A DNA stretch of 6,622 nucleotides from positions 1 to 6,622 of the forward strand of contig JAICIG010000437.1 in NCBI GenBank assembly GCA_025924495.1, given 5' to 3'. Of the stretch, positions 1 to 5,759 are shown in pieces. The position numbers and the translations under genes are program-made. The notes beneath the pieces were generated by a model. That model was not told where the DNA came from, did no database searches, and worked only from the letters and a program-made list of their open reading frames with translations. Positions within the stretch are counted from its first letter, which is position 1, and each line of letters opens with the position of its first letter. The stretch is from Pirellulales bacterium (GTDB lineage: Bacteria; Planctomycetota; Planctomycetia; Pirellulales; JAICIG01).

Positions 1-123
1 CTCGCGGCCCGCGAGGCCTGGGATCGGCGGCGGCAGCGCTTGCTCGATGCAACGCAACAGCCCAGCGATGCCGCTAAAGCGCCGCTTGCCAAGGATCGAG
101 CCGTCATTCGCGGCGGCCAATGA
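1..123 (+). CDS. C-terminal fragment of an unidentified protein
   Basis: An open frame enters from the left edge and stops at TGA 121-123, giving 40 residues that begin LAAREAWDRRRQRLLDATQQ and end IRGGQ. The fragment is charged, rich in Ala, Arg and Gln, and looks like a helix followed by a flexible tail. Third codon positions are about 70% G or C by hand count, as expected for coding DNA here. No domain can be recognised and I assign no function. It runs in the same direction as the next gene, with a gap of about 100 bp holding a possible weak terminator. A 40-codon open frame can occur by chance in GC-rich DNA, so this call rests on codon use and position only. Confidence 0.42.
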   Translation, partial: LAAREAWDRRRQRLLDATQQPSDAAKAPLAKDRAVIRGGQ

Positions 124-155
124 AGCGCAGCCAATAGGCTGAAACTTCGGCCAGA

Positions 156-203
156 GGGTCGGGTACTATTAGTGTCGCTCTGCGAGCTTTTGTCACCCGA
201 CCC
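156..203 (+). repeat. Nested inverted repeat upstream of the amidohydrolase gene
   Basis: GGGTCGGGT at 156-164 is the exact reverse complement of ACCCGACCC at 195-203. The enclosed 30 nt contain a second small hairpin, GCTC-TGC-GAGC at 177-187, followed by TTTT at 188-191. In RNA this could form an outer 9-bp GC-rich stem and an inner 4-bp stem. It ends 7 nt before the Shine-Dalgarno at 211-216. It could be a 5' leader structure, an operator, or a weak terminator for the gene ending at 123. The sequence does not decide between these. Confidence 0.45.
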
Positions 204-210
204 CGGCACG

Positions 211-216
211 AGGAGA
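211..216 (+). promoter_or_regulatory. Ribosome binding site fixing the start at 225
   Basis: AGGAGA lies 8 nt before the ATG at 225. This near-consensus Shine-Dalgarno supports the upstream start, and therefore the unusually long 57-residue region ahead of the twin-arginine motif, over any internal start closer to the signal. Confidence 0.75.
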
Positions 217-224
217 CAGCCGCC

Positions 225-1715
225 ATGTGGATCCGCCAGTGCGAACTCGATGCGCGTACCGAGGCGTTGCCGCCGATCCCGGCGCGCATCGCTTCAAACG
301 AAGAATTCGTGCCGCCACCGCAATCGCCAGAGCAGTTGCAATATCAGGCGGCGCTCGATGAGATCTCTTCACGCGCGGCCAAGCGGCAAGGTTTGAGCCG
401 CCGCGATTTTTTTCGCACAGGCAGCGGCATGGCCGCGGCTTTGCTCGCTTTGAATCGGGTTTTCGGCGATTGTTACGACGTTGCCGCCGACGAGGCCGAC
501 GACCAGCAAGCCTTTCAAGAGAAATGGCCCAAGGGGGAGTTCATTTTTGACGTGCAGACGCACCATGTCGACGTCAGCCGGCAATGGTACGAGGACACGC
601 CGCAAGGGCGCCTGACCACCGCCTTCTTTACCATGTTGCGGCCGTCCAAGAGCATCAAAGATAGCCTCGAACAGCTCAACCGCGCCCACTATGTCAAAGA
701 GGTCTTCGGCGACAGCGACACGGTGATGGCCATAATCAGCGGCGTGCCCAGCCGCACCTGGGAGCAAAACCCGCTGCCGCCCGATCAAATGGTCGCCACG
801 CGCGCCTTTGTCAACGATTTGGCCGGTTCTCAGCGAGTGCTCTCGCACGGCTTGCTGCGGCCGAATTTGGGGACGAAAGAGCTCGAGGAGATGGAGCGGC
901 AAGTCAAGGAACTGAAGATCGACGCTTGGAAGATGTACACCGGCGCCGAACTGGGCGAAAAGGCATGGTTCATGGACGACGAGAAGGTCGCCTATCCGTT
1001 CTGGGAGAAAACCCGCGAACTGGGCATCAGGAATCTTTGCGTTCACAAGGGGCTGCCGCTCGGCACGTTCAACGAACAAGGCTGCACGCCGCGCGACCTG
1101 GAAAAGGCGGCCAAAGATTGGCCCGATTTGAATTTCATCGTCTACCACTCCGCCTTCCGGGGTTTCCGTTGGCTCGGCCAGGGGCGCGGCGAGAAGGTCG
1201 TCGATCCGAAAACCGACGATCCTCAAGAGATTCCCTGGACCAGCGACGTGCTGCGGATTCTCAAGCGGAATCCCGAGATCAAGAATATCTATTTTGAGTT
1301 GGGCGGCACATTCAACATGACATCGAGCTATTCGCCCGAATTGTGCATGCTCATGCTCGGCCAGATGATCGCGGTCGCTGGCGCAGACCACATTCTTTGG
1401 GGGACCGATTCCATCTGGAACGGCAGCCCGCAGAGCCAGATTGAGCGCATGCGGCGGTTGAAGATCAAAGACGAGTTGGTTGACAAGTACGGCTACTCCC
1501 AACTGACCGACGAGATCAAGCGACAGATCTTCGGTCTCAACGCCGCCAGGCTCTTCGGCATCGATCCGGAGGCCAGGCGACAAGCCATCCAGGCCGACAA
1601 GCTCAGCCAGCTTCGCGAGCATTTCCGCCAGCACCCTCAGCCCAGCAACACGCAATACGGCTGGGTCTGGATTGACGACGGCCGCGAACCGGCGACGCCG
1701 GTGGGGACCGGTTGA
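225..1715 (+). CDS. Tat-targeted amidohydrolase family protein (metal-dependent hydrolase, TIM barrel)
   Basis: This 496-residue protein resembles the amidohydrolase_2 branch (PF04909 type) of the metal-dependent hydrolase superfamily, whose members hydrolyse or decarboxylate small organic acids and amides. Residues 58-64 read SRRDFFR, a good twin-arginine motif, followed by a hydrophobic stretch at about 67-80 (GMAAALLALN), so export by Tat is likely. About 57 residues precede the motif. I recall the same layout in related bacterial amidohydrolases, and the ribosome site supports this start. The barrel runs from about 107 to 447. Candidate active-site residues are H113 in the first strand, K236 (DAWKMY), H274 (VHKG), H308 (YHSAF) and D395 (WGTDS). 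The first motif is FDVQTHHV, so Gln111 stands where the usual HxH has its first His. The C-terminal 50 residues are polar. Substrate cannot be inferred. It probably stands alone, since hairpins and a new promoter candidate follow. Confidence 0.9.
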   Translation: MWIRQCELDARTEALPPIPARIASNEEFVPPPQSPEQLQYQAALDEISSRAAKRQGLSRRDFFRTGSGMAAALLALNRVFGDCYDVAADEADDQQAFQEKWPKGEFIFDVQTHHVDVSRQWYEDTPQGRLTTAFFTMLRPSKSIKDSLEQLNRAHYVKEVFGDSDTVMAIISGVPSRTWEQNPLPPDQMVATRAFVNDLAGSQRVLSHGLLRPNLGTKELEEMERQVKELKIDAWKMYTGAELGEKAWFMDDEKVAYPFWEKTRELGIRNLCVHKGLPLGTFNEQGCTPRDLEKAAKDWPDLNFIVYHSAFRGFRWLGQGRGEKVVDPKTDDPQEIPWTSDVLRILKRNPEIKNIYFELGGTFNMTSSYSPELCMLMLGQMIAVAGADHILWGTDSIWNGSPQSQIERMRRLKIKDELVDKYGYSQLTDEIKRQIFGLNAARLFGIDPEARRQAIQADKLSQLREHFRQHPQPSNTQYGWVWIDDGREPATPVGTG

Positions 1716-1732
1716 CACAGCGTGAACTTGCC

Positions 1733-1767
1733 CAATCGTCGCGATTGTGCCCTGTGAAACAGGTTTT
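1733..1767 (+). terminator. Putative intrinsic terminator (double hairpin) after the amidohydrolase gene
   Basis: Two hairpins sit back to back 17 nt after the stop codon. The first is CAATCG-TCG-CGATTG at 1733-1747. The second is CCTGT-GAA-ACAGG at 1751-1763, immediately followed by TTTT at 1764-1767. The second fits the form of an intrinsic terminator, although the 5-bp stem and four-T tract are modest. It would separate the amidohydrolase from the downstream gene. Confidence 0.55.
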
Positions 1768-1798
1768 GCGGACTGCTGTTCTCGCGAACTCAAGCATG

Positions 1799-1821
1799 CG
1801 AATCGCTTACTTGACGATTCG
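1799..1821. repeat. 7-bp inverted repeat, possible operator
   Basis: CGAATCG at 1799-1805 and CGATTCG at 1815-1821 are exact reverse complements separated by 9 bp. The pair lies just upstream of the promoter candidate at 1839-1869, in the position where an activator or repressor might bind. No regulator gene is visible nearby, and function is inferred only from symmetry and position. Confidence 0.35.
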
Positions 1822-1838
1822 AGATCTCCTCTATCCGC

Positions 1839-1869
1839 TTGACTCCGGCCGCGGAGCCGGGCATATAAG
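1839..1869 (+). promoter_or_regulatory. Putative sigma70-type promoter for the enolase-superfamily gene
   Basis: TTGACT at 1839-1844 matches the -35 consensus at five of six positions, and TATAAG at 1864-1869 matches the -10 at five of six. The spacer is 19 bp, slightly longer than the ideal 17. The spacer region contains overlapping palindromes: CTCCG/CGGAG at 1843-1847 and 1852-1856, and CCGGC/GCCGG at 1845-1849 and 1856-1860. A protein bound there would cover the promoter. Transcription would start near 1876 and leave a leader of about 70 nt. Confidence 0.45.
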
Positions 1870-1894
1870 GCTCGATCGTCAGTTCGGGCCTTTT
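1869..1894 (+). promoter_or_regulatory. Hairpin followed by a T-run in the leader of the enolase-superfamily gene
   Basis: GGCTCGA at 1869-1875 can pair with TCGGGCC at 1884-1890 (seven pairs, one of them G-U) across an 8-nt loop, followed by TTTT at 1891-1894. It has the shape of an intrinsic terminator. If the promoter at 1839-1869 is used, the left arm would be mostly outside the transcript, so the hairpin would only act on readthrough RNA from upstream. It could instead be an attenuator fed by a more distant promoter. Confidence 0.35.
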
Positions 1895-1931
1895 CTATTG
1901 CGCGGACTGCAGGCGCGAGTTCGTACAGCTC

Positions 1932-1937
1932 AAGGAG
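1932..1937 (+). promoter_or_regulatory. Ribosome binding site for the start at 1945
   Basis: AAGGAG lies 7 nt before the ATG at 1945, a near-ideal Shine-Dalgarno and spacing. It sets the start so that the twin-arginine pair falls at residues 3-4. Confidence 0.8.
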
Positions 1938-1944
1938 ACACTCG

Positions 1945-3288
1945 ATGGACAGGCGGACTTGGTTCAAAACGACTTCCTTGGGCGCTGGCGCGATCGGCCT
2001 GCCGTGGCTGACGGGAGGTACGCTGCGGGCTGCGACGCCCGATAGCCCTCGTGCCGCGGCCGATGGCAAGCAACTGCCGCCGCTGAAGATCACCGACATC
2101 AAGACGATTCTGACGGCGCCCGCGAAGATCCGGCTGGTGGTCGTCAAGGTGCTTACCAACGAGCCGGGGCTGTATGGACTTGGTTGCGCCACATTCACGC
2201 AGCGGCCGCGCACGGTGGAAACGGCTGTCGAGAAATACTTGAAGCCGTTTCTGATCGGCAAGAATCCGCTGGCGGTCGAAGACGTCTATCAATCATCATT
2301 TGTCAGCTCCTATTGGCGCAATGGCCCGGTGCTGGGCAACGCAATCAGCGGCGTAGATCAAGCGCTGTGGGACATTCTGGGCAAGCGCGCCGGCATGCCC
2401 GTCTACCAGCTCTTCGGCGGAAAAGTCCGCAAGGCGGTTGATACCTATCGTCACGCCAATGGCATGACGCTGGAAGAAGTCGAAGAATCGGTGCGGGCCC
2501 TGATTGAGCAAGGCCAGCGGCACGTGCGGGCGCAGATTGGCCTGCCGAAGCTGTCAACTTACGGCGCTGGCGTCGTCATCGATCGCTCGAAGCCGCCGAA
2601 ACCTTGGGAGCCGGGGCCCTACGTGCGCATGGTACCTAGGCTGTTCGAGCACCTGCGCAACAAGTTGGGCGACGACGTGGAGCTGCTGCATGACGTTCAT
2701 GAGCGCGTGCCGCCGATCTTGGCGATTCAGCTAGCCAAGGATTTGGAGAAGTTCCGCTTGTTCTTTCTCGAAGATCCGTTCAGTCCCGAGGACGTCGGTT
2801 ACTTTACTCATCTGCGCGAGCAAACCAGCACCCCGATTGCGATGGGCGAATTGTTCAATAACCCCAATGAATTTGTACCGCTGATCTCCGGCCGCCTGAT
2901 TGATTTTATCCGGATCCATATTTCCCAAATCGGCGGCCTGACAATGGCGCGCAAAGTGGCGACGCTCTGCGAATTCTTTTCCGTGCGGACGGCCTGGCAT
3001 GGACCAGGCGATGTTTCGCCGGTCGGGCATGCGGCGAATGTGCATCTCGATCTGGCGACGCCCAACTTCGGCATTCAAGAAGCCCGCAATTTCACGCAGG
3101 CGGAGCAGGATGTATTTCCCGGCTGTCCGGAACTAAAAGACGGCTTCTATTGGATCAACGATCGGCCAGGGCTAGGCATCGATCTCGATGAGAAGCTGGC
3201 CGCCAAATTTCCGATCGAAGACGACCCGAGCTTCGACGTGGATTGGGGCGAACTGCGCCGCAAGGATGGAACGATCGTCAAGCCCTAA
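1945..3288 (+). CDS. Tat-targeted mandelate racemase/enolase-superfamily enzyme, mannonate dehydratase (ManD)-like
   Basis: This 447-residue enzyme begins MDRRTWFK, a twin-arginine motif, followed by a hydrophobic run to about residue 25 and an Ala-rich junction near 29-30, so Tat export is likely. The rest is a complete enolase-superfamily protein: a capping domain at about 47-165, then a barrel. Residues matching the ManD/RspA subgroup are D250 and H252 (LLHDVHER), E276 (FLEDP), E302 (GE), H352 (WHGPGD) and E379 (NFGIQE). R195 and Y206 sit where ManD has its Arg and Tyr on the mobile loop. D250, E276 and E302 would bind Mg2+. This subgroup dehydrates D-mannonate or D-gluconate to 2-keto-3-deoxy acids. 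Pro follows the catalytic His, which I recall as typical of slow or gluconate-type members. The C-terminal GLGIDLDEKLAAKFPI is also typical of the group. The odd point is the export signal on a normally cytoplasmic sugar-acid dehydratase, so the true substrate may differ. Confidence 0.93.
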   Translation: MDRRTWFKTTSLGAGAIGLPWLTGGTLRAATPDSPRAAADGKQLPPLKITDIKTILTAPAKIRLVVVKVLTNEPGLYGLGCATFTQRPRTVETAVEKYLKPFLIGKNPLAVEDVYQSSFVSSYWRNGPVLGNAISGVDQALWDILGKRAGMPVYQLFGGKVRKAVDTYRHANGMTLEEVEESVRALIEQGQRHVRAQIGLPKLSTYGAGVVIDRSKPPKPWEPGPYVRMVPRLFEHLRNKLGDDVELLHDVHERVPPILAIQLAKDLEKFRLFFLEDPFSPEDVGYFTHLREQTSTPIAMGELFNNPNEFVPLISGRLIDFIRIHISQIGGLTMARKVATLCEFFSVRTAWHGPGDVSPVGHAANVHLDLATPNFGIQEARNFTQAEQDVFPGCPELKDGFYWINDRPGLGIDLDEKLAAKFPIEDDPSFDVDWGELRRKDGTIVKP

Positions 3289-3319
3289 GATTGTCGCGGG
3301 AACGCGCGGAAATCGCCTC

Positions 3320-3350
3320 GCATAAGAACTAAGTTATGCTTTAGCATAAC
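3320..3350. repeat. Three-segment alternating inverted repeat (GCATAA / TTATGC / GCATAA)
   Basis: GCATAA at 3320-3325, TTATGC at 3334-3339 and GCATAA at 3344-3349 lie within 31 bp. The middle segment can pair with the left one (6 bp, 8-nt loop) or with the right one (GTTATGC/GCATAAC, 7 bp, TTTA loop), but not both. It starts 31 nt after the stop of the preceding gene and ends 61 nt before the next start. No T-run follows, so a standard terminator is unlikely. It could be an operator with repeated half-sites or a switchable leader structure. The AT-rich motif stands out from the GC-rich surroundings. Confidence 0.5.
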
Positions 3351-3411
3351 GGCCTAGACCGCGTAGACATGCGGGAGCATATTTCACGCTGAAGCCACAG
3401 TCGTGCGCGAT

Positions 3412-5751
3412 ATGAGCGAAGCATTCGATCCCTATCGTCGCTGGTTAGGCGTTCCGCCCGGGGAGCGTCCGCCGAATCATTATGCGATGTTGGGCTTAAG
3501 CTTGTTCGAGGAGGACGCCGATGCGATCTCCAACGCCGCTGACAGGGCGATGGCTTACGTGCGATCGCAGCAGACGGGGCCGCATGCAGCATTCGCTCGA
3601 GCGTTACTCAATGAACTATCTGCCGCGCTAGTCTGCTTGCTCAACGATGATAAGAAAGTTCGTTACGATGCGGAGCTGAAGGCGAAGCAGGCGCCGATCA
3701 TTCCGCAAGAGCTGACGCCGACTGTGCCAGCGCCTTTGCCGCTACCGCCATCGTCGATGATGCCAACCAGCCTCGCGTCAAATCAGAGCCTGATCGCTTC
3801 TCCGTCGCCATTGGCGGAAACGGCGCCCCAGGGCGCCTTCAAACGGCGAGTGGTCCCTGCATGGCCTGCCTGGGCTCCGCCTGCCGGCGCAGGGCTCGTT
3901 GCGGGCATTTTGTTGACCTGCATCGTCGTATCTTTCAGCGGTAGCCGCGAACGGCCGGCGCCCGCGGACCCAGCAAAGACTCCGGTGGCAAGCGGCCGTT
4001 CACGAATCGCGGGCCAGGCCGAGAAGGCTAGCGCGCCGACCGGCTCAATACAAGGCGACGGTCAAAATGTGGCGGCTCTGTTCAAGTCGATTAAGGCGCC
4101 CGGTCCGTTGGGCGTCGTCGCCGATAAGCTGGTGCTTTGGAACACCCACGGCGGCCGATATCAGGACCGGGGAACTTTGAAATGCAACGTCCGATTGCTG
4201 GCCGGCGGCCGCGAGGTCTGGAGCAAAGAGGATGTGACCGTTCCATGGGTTGCGGCGGAGGATCATAACGTGACCCTGGCGCTGCCGCCCGATCGCTTCG
4301 AACGCGTGCGCATCGAAATCACTCAGTGGCAGCGAATTGGCGGCGGCCTGGCCGAGATCGAGATTGTGTCGAGCGACAACCGCAACTTGGCGCTCGGTTG
4401 TCCGGCGATGGCCAGCAGTTCGCGGAGTGCGACGTTCGGTCCGCAGCGAATTGCCGACGGCGTCACGACGTCGGCGATGGTCAAACGGGGAGATTGGCTA
4501 TTGCCGGACAATACGCCCGGCTGGATTGAGGTCGATCTCTCGCTGCCGCGGCCGGCGAAACCGGCCGGGACGACGGCGGAGAAATTGGTGATTTGGAACC
4601 AGCACAACGGCCCGCACAACAATCACGGCGCCTTGGAATGCGATGTGAAGTTGTCGTCCGGCGAGAAGGAAATATGGACGCAATCCGCGCTTGAGATGCC
4701 CTGGACGGCTAATGAAGACGTCAGCCTGACGTTGCCTCTGCCGTCTGAGCCGTTCGACCGCGTCCGAGTGGACTTGACGAAGTGGGTTAAAGCAGGAGCC
4801 GGTCTCGCTGAGTTGCAAATCCTTTCAGATAAGGGGCGTAATTTGGCGCTCGACTGTCCGGTCTCGGCCAGCGCCATTTGCGACGGTCGCCGACGCGAGA
4901 TCCGGCTGACTGACGGCGTTATCAGTTCGTCGCGGGAGCACGTCGGCTATTGGCTTTTGCCGGAAAATACGCCCGGTTGGATCGAAGTCGATCTGGCCTG
5001 TTTAGATCTCGATTATGGCGCCGCCTGCCGACAACTAGGGCTGGCGCTAGCGCTCTTCGATGGCGACTGGCGCCGGGGTCTGCGCTGGCTGGCGCGCGGC
5101 GATCATCAGGCATTACGGCGGCTGGCCCGCGCCGATCTGCCGGAGGCGCTCGATACCGACGAGCAGATTGCCGTCGCCGATGCGTGGTGGGATTTAGCGC
5201 AGCAGGCCGAGGGGCGCGTTCGCGAGCGATTGCTGGCCCGCTCCGTCTGGCGTTACCGCAAGTCGCTCGATGCCGTCCAAGAATTCCGCAAATTGCAACT
5301 CCAGGCTCGGATCGACGAAGCCTTGCCCCGCTTGCCTGAGCGCGACTTTCTGTTTTTTATGCCCGAAGCGGAACTGAGGCTGGGTTGGGGCGCCCTTCGC
5401 GACCGAACGGCGGTGTCGATCCAAGGCGAATGGTCCCCCTATGGGCTCTGGTTGCATCCCAATGAGAACGACTCGTCGCACGTAGCCTTCCACATCGGGA
5501 AACGATACCGCCGGTTTCGCGGCGCGGCGGCAATCAACGATTGGTCGAATGGGTTGTCAACCGCGCTCACGTTTCGGATCATGGGCGACGGTCGCGAACT
5601 GTGGAAATCGTCGCCATTGCAAGCGGCCGGCGCCTCGGAGCCGTTCGACGCGGACGTTGCAGGCGTCGGCAAGCTCGAGCTGCTGGTCGATTGCCCTGGA
5701 TCGAATTTCAATGCCCACAGCGTCTGGGCGGAGCCGCGACTGGAGCGCTGA
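3412..5751 (+). CDS. Single-pass membrane protein: J-like head, discoidin-type repeats, helical domain, C-terminal NPCBM module
   Basis: This 779-residue protein starts at ATG 3412 (MSEAFDPYRRWLGVPP). A GTG at 3403 would add three residues. The ATG fits the planctomycete leader better, and neither start has a clear Shine-Dalgarno. Residues 1-90 are a J-like helical region ending in RYD, but without an HPD motif, so Hsp70 stimulation is not expected. A Pro-rich linker (about 95-115) and a KRR stretch (145-147) precede one membrane helix at about 155-176, predicting an inside head and an outside C-terminal portion. Residues 237-376 and 389-528 are about 48% identical by hand count, with a constant offset of 152. 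They resemble discoidin (F5/8 type C) segments. A helical domain (about 531-642, with ADAWWDLAQ) follows. Residues 655-777 match the NPCBM carbohydrate-binding-type fold (YGLWLHPN near 677-684, DGRELWKS). No catalytic domain is visible. An envelope-anchored glycan-binding or scaffold role is inferred. Confidence 0.88.
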   Translation: MSEAFDPYRRWLGVPPGERPPNHYAMLGLSLFEEDADAISNAADRAMAYVRSQQTGPHAAFARALLNELSAALVCLLNDDKKVRYDAELKAKQAPIIPQELTPTVPAPLPLPPSSMMPTSLASNQSLIASPSPLAETAPQGAFKRRVVPAWPAWAPPAGAGLVAGILLTCIVVSFSGSRERPAPADPAKTPVASGRSRIAGQAEKASAPTGSIQGDGQNVAALFKSIKAPGPLGVVADKLVLWNTHGGRYQDRGTLKCNVRLLAGGREVWSKEDVTVPWVAAEDHNVTLALPPDRFERVRIEITQWQRIGGGLAEIEIVSSDNRNLALGCPAMASSSRSATFGPQRIADGVTTSAMVKRGDWLLPDNTPGWIEVDLSLPRPAKPAGTTAEKLVIWNQHNGPHNNHGALECDVKLSSGEKEIWTQSALEMPWTANEDVSLTLPLPSEPFDRVRVDLTKWVKAGAGLAELQILSDKGRNLALDCPVSASAICDGRRREIRLTDGVISSSREHVGYWLLPENTPGWIEVDLACLDLDYGAACRQLGLALALFDGDWRRGLRWLARGDHQALRRLARADLPEALDTDEQIAVADAWWDLAQQAEGRVRERLLARSVWRYRKSLDAVQEFRKLQLQARIDEALPRLPERDFLFFMPEAELRLGWGALRDRTAVSIQGEWSPYGLWLHPNENDSSHVAFHIGKRYRRFRGAAAINDWSNGLSTALTFRIMGDGRELWKSSPLQAAGASEPFDADVAGVGKLELLVDCPGSNFNAHSVWAEPRLER
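4120..4539 (+). repeat. Coding repeat, copy 1 of 2 (discoidin-like segments)
   Basis: This stretch encodes ADKLVLWNTHGG through TPGWIEVDL. It aligns without a gap to copy 2 at 4576-4995, with about 67 of 140 residues identical by hand count. Conserved landmarks are the LWN/IWN start, PW, the RVR...T.W..G.GLAE run, RNLAL.CP, and WLLP.NTPGWIEVDL at the end. Moderate identity indicates an old duplication, or two domains of one family, rather than a recent copy event. Confidence 0.8.
4576..4995 (+). repeat. Coding repeat, copy 2 of 2 (discoidin-like segments)
   Basis: This is the second 140-residue copy, AEKLVIWNQHNG through TPGWIEVDL, offset from copy 1 by exactly 152 residues, with a short PRPAKPAGTT linker between the copies. 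It runs straight into the helical domain (CLDLDYGAACRQLG) with no linker, whereas copy 1 is followed by a linker. This suggests the copy 2 fold is cut short there. Confidence 0.8.
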
Positions 5752-5754
5752 AGG
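5750..5754 (+). promoter_or_regulatory. Ribosome binding site overlapping the upstream stop codon
   Basis: GAAGG overlaps the last two bases of the TGA at 5749-5751 and lies 5 nt before ATG 5760. A terminating ribosome would sit on this site, which favours translational coupling of the membrane protein gene and the glycosyltransferase gene. Confidence 0.6.
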
Positions 5755-5759
5755 TCTGC

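Noticed and set aside
470..490. Possible lipoprotein cysteine (C83) after the amidohydrolase signal region
   Set aside because: The residues before it (FGDC) do not fit a lipobox, which needs a small residue just before Cys.
1811..1837. Second promoter candidate TTGACG (1811-1816) with TATCCG (1832-1837)
   Set aside because: The spacer is only 15 bp and the -10 match is poor, so the 1839-1869 candidate is clearly better.
1768..1910. Direct repeat GCGGACTGC at 1768-1776 and 1902-1910
   Set aside because: A 9-bp match in a 229-bp gap is within chance, the flanks do not extend it, and there is no associated mobile element.
1712..2011. A 99-codon TTG-start frame overlapping the amidohydrolase stop and running into the dehydratase-like gene
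   Set aside because: It reads through the terminator-like hairpins and promoter region, overlaps the next gene out of frame and lacks a ribosome site.
369..2261. A 630-codon open frame on the minus strand crossing two plus-strand genes and the gap between them
   Set aside because: It is antisense to two genes with clear family motifs and matching ribosome sites, its translation shows no recognisable domain, and long antisense frames are common in GC-rich DNA.
3369..3392. Seven-codon upstream frame (MREHISR) before the membrane protein gene
   Set aside because: There is no Shine-Dalgarno in front of it and a frame this short is expected by chance, so it is not a supportable leader peptide.
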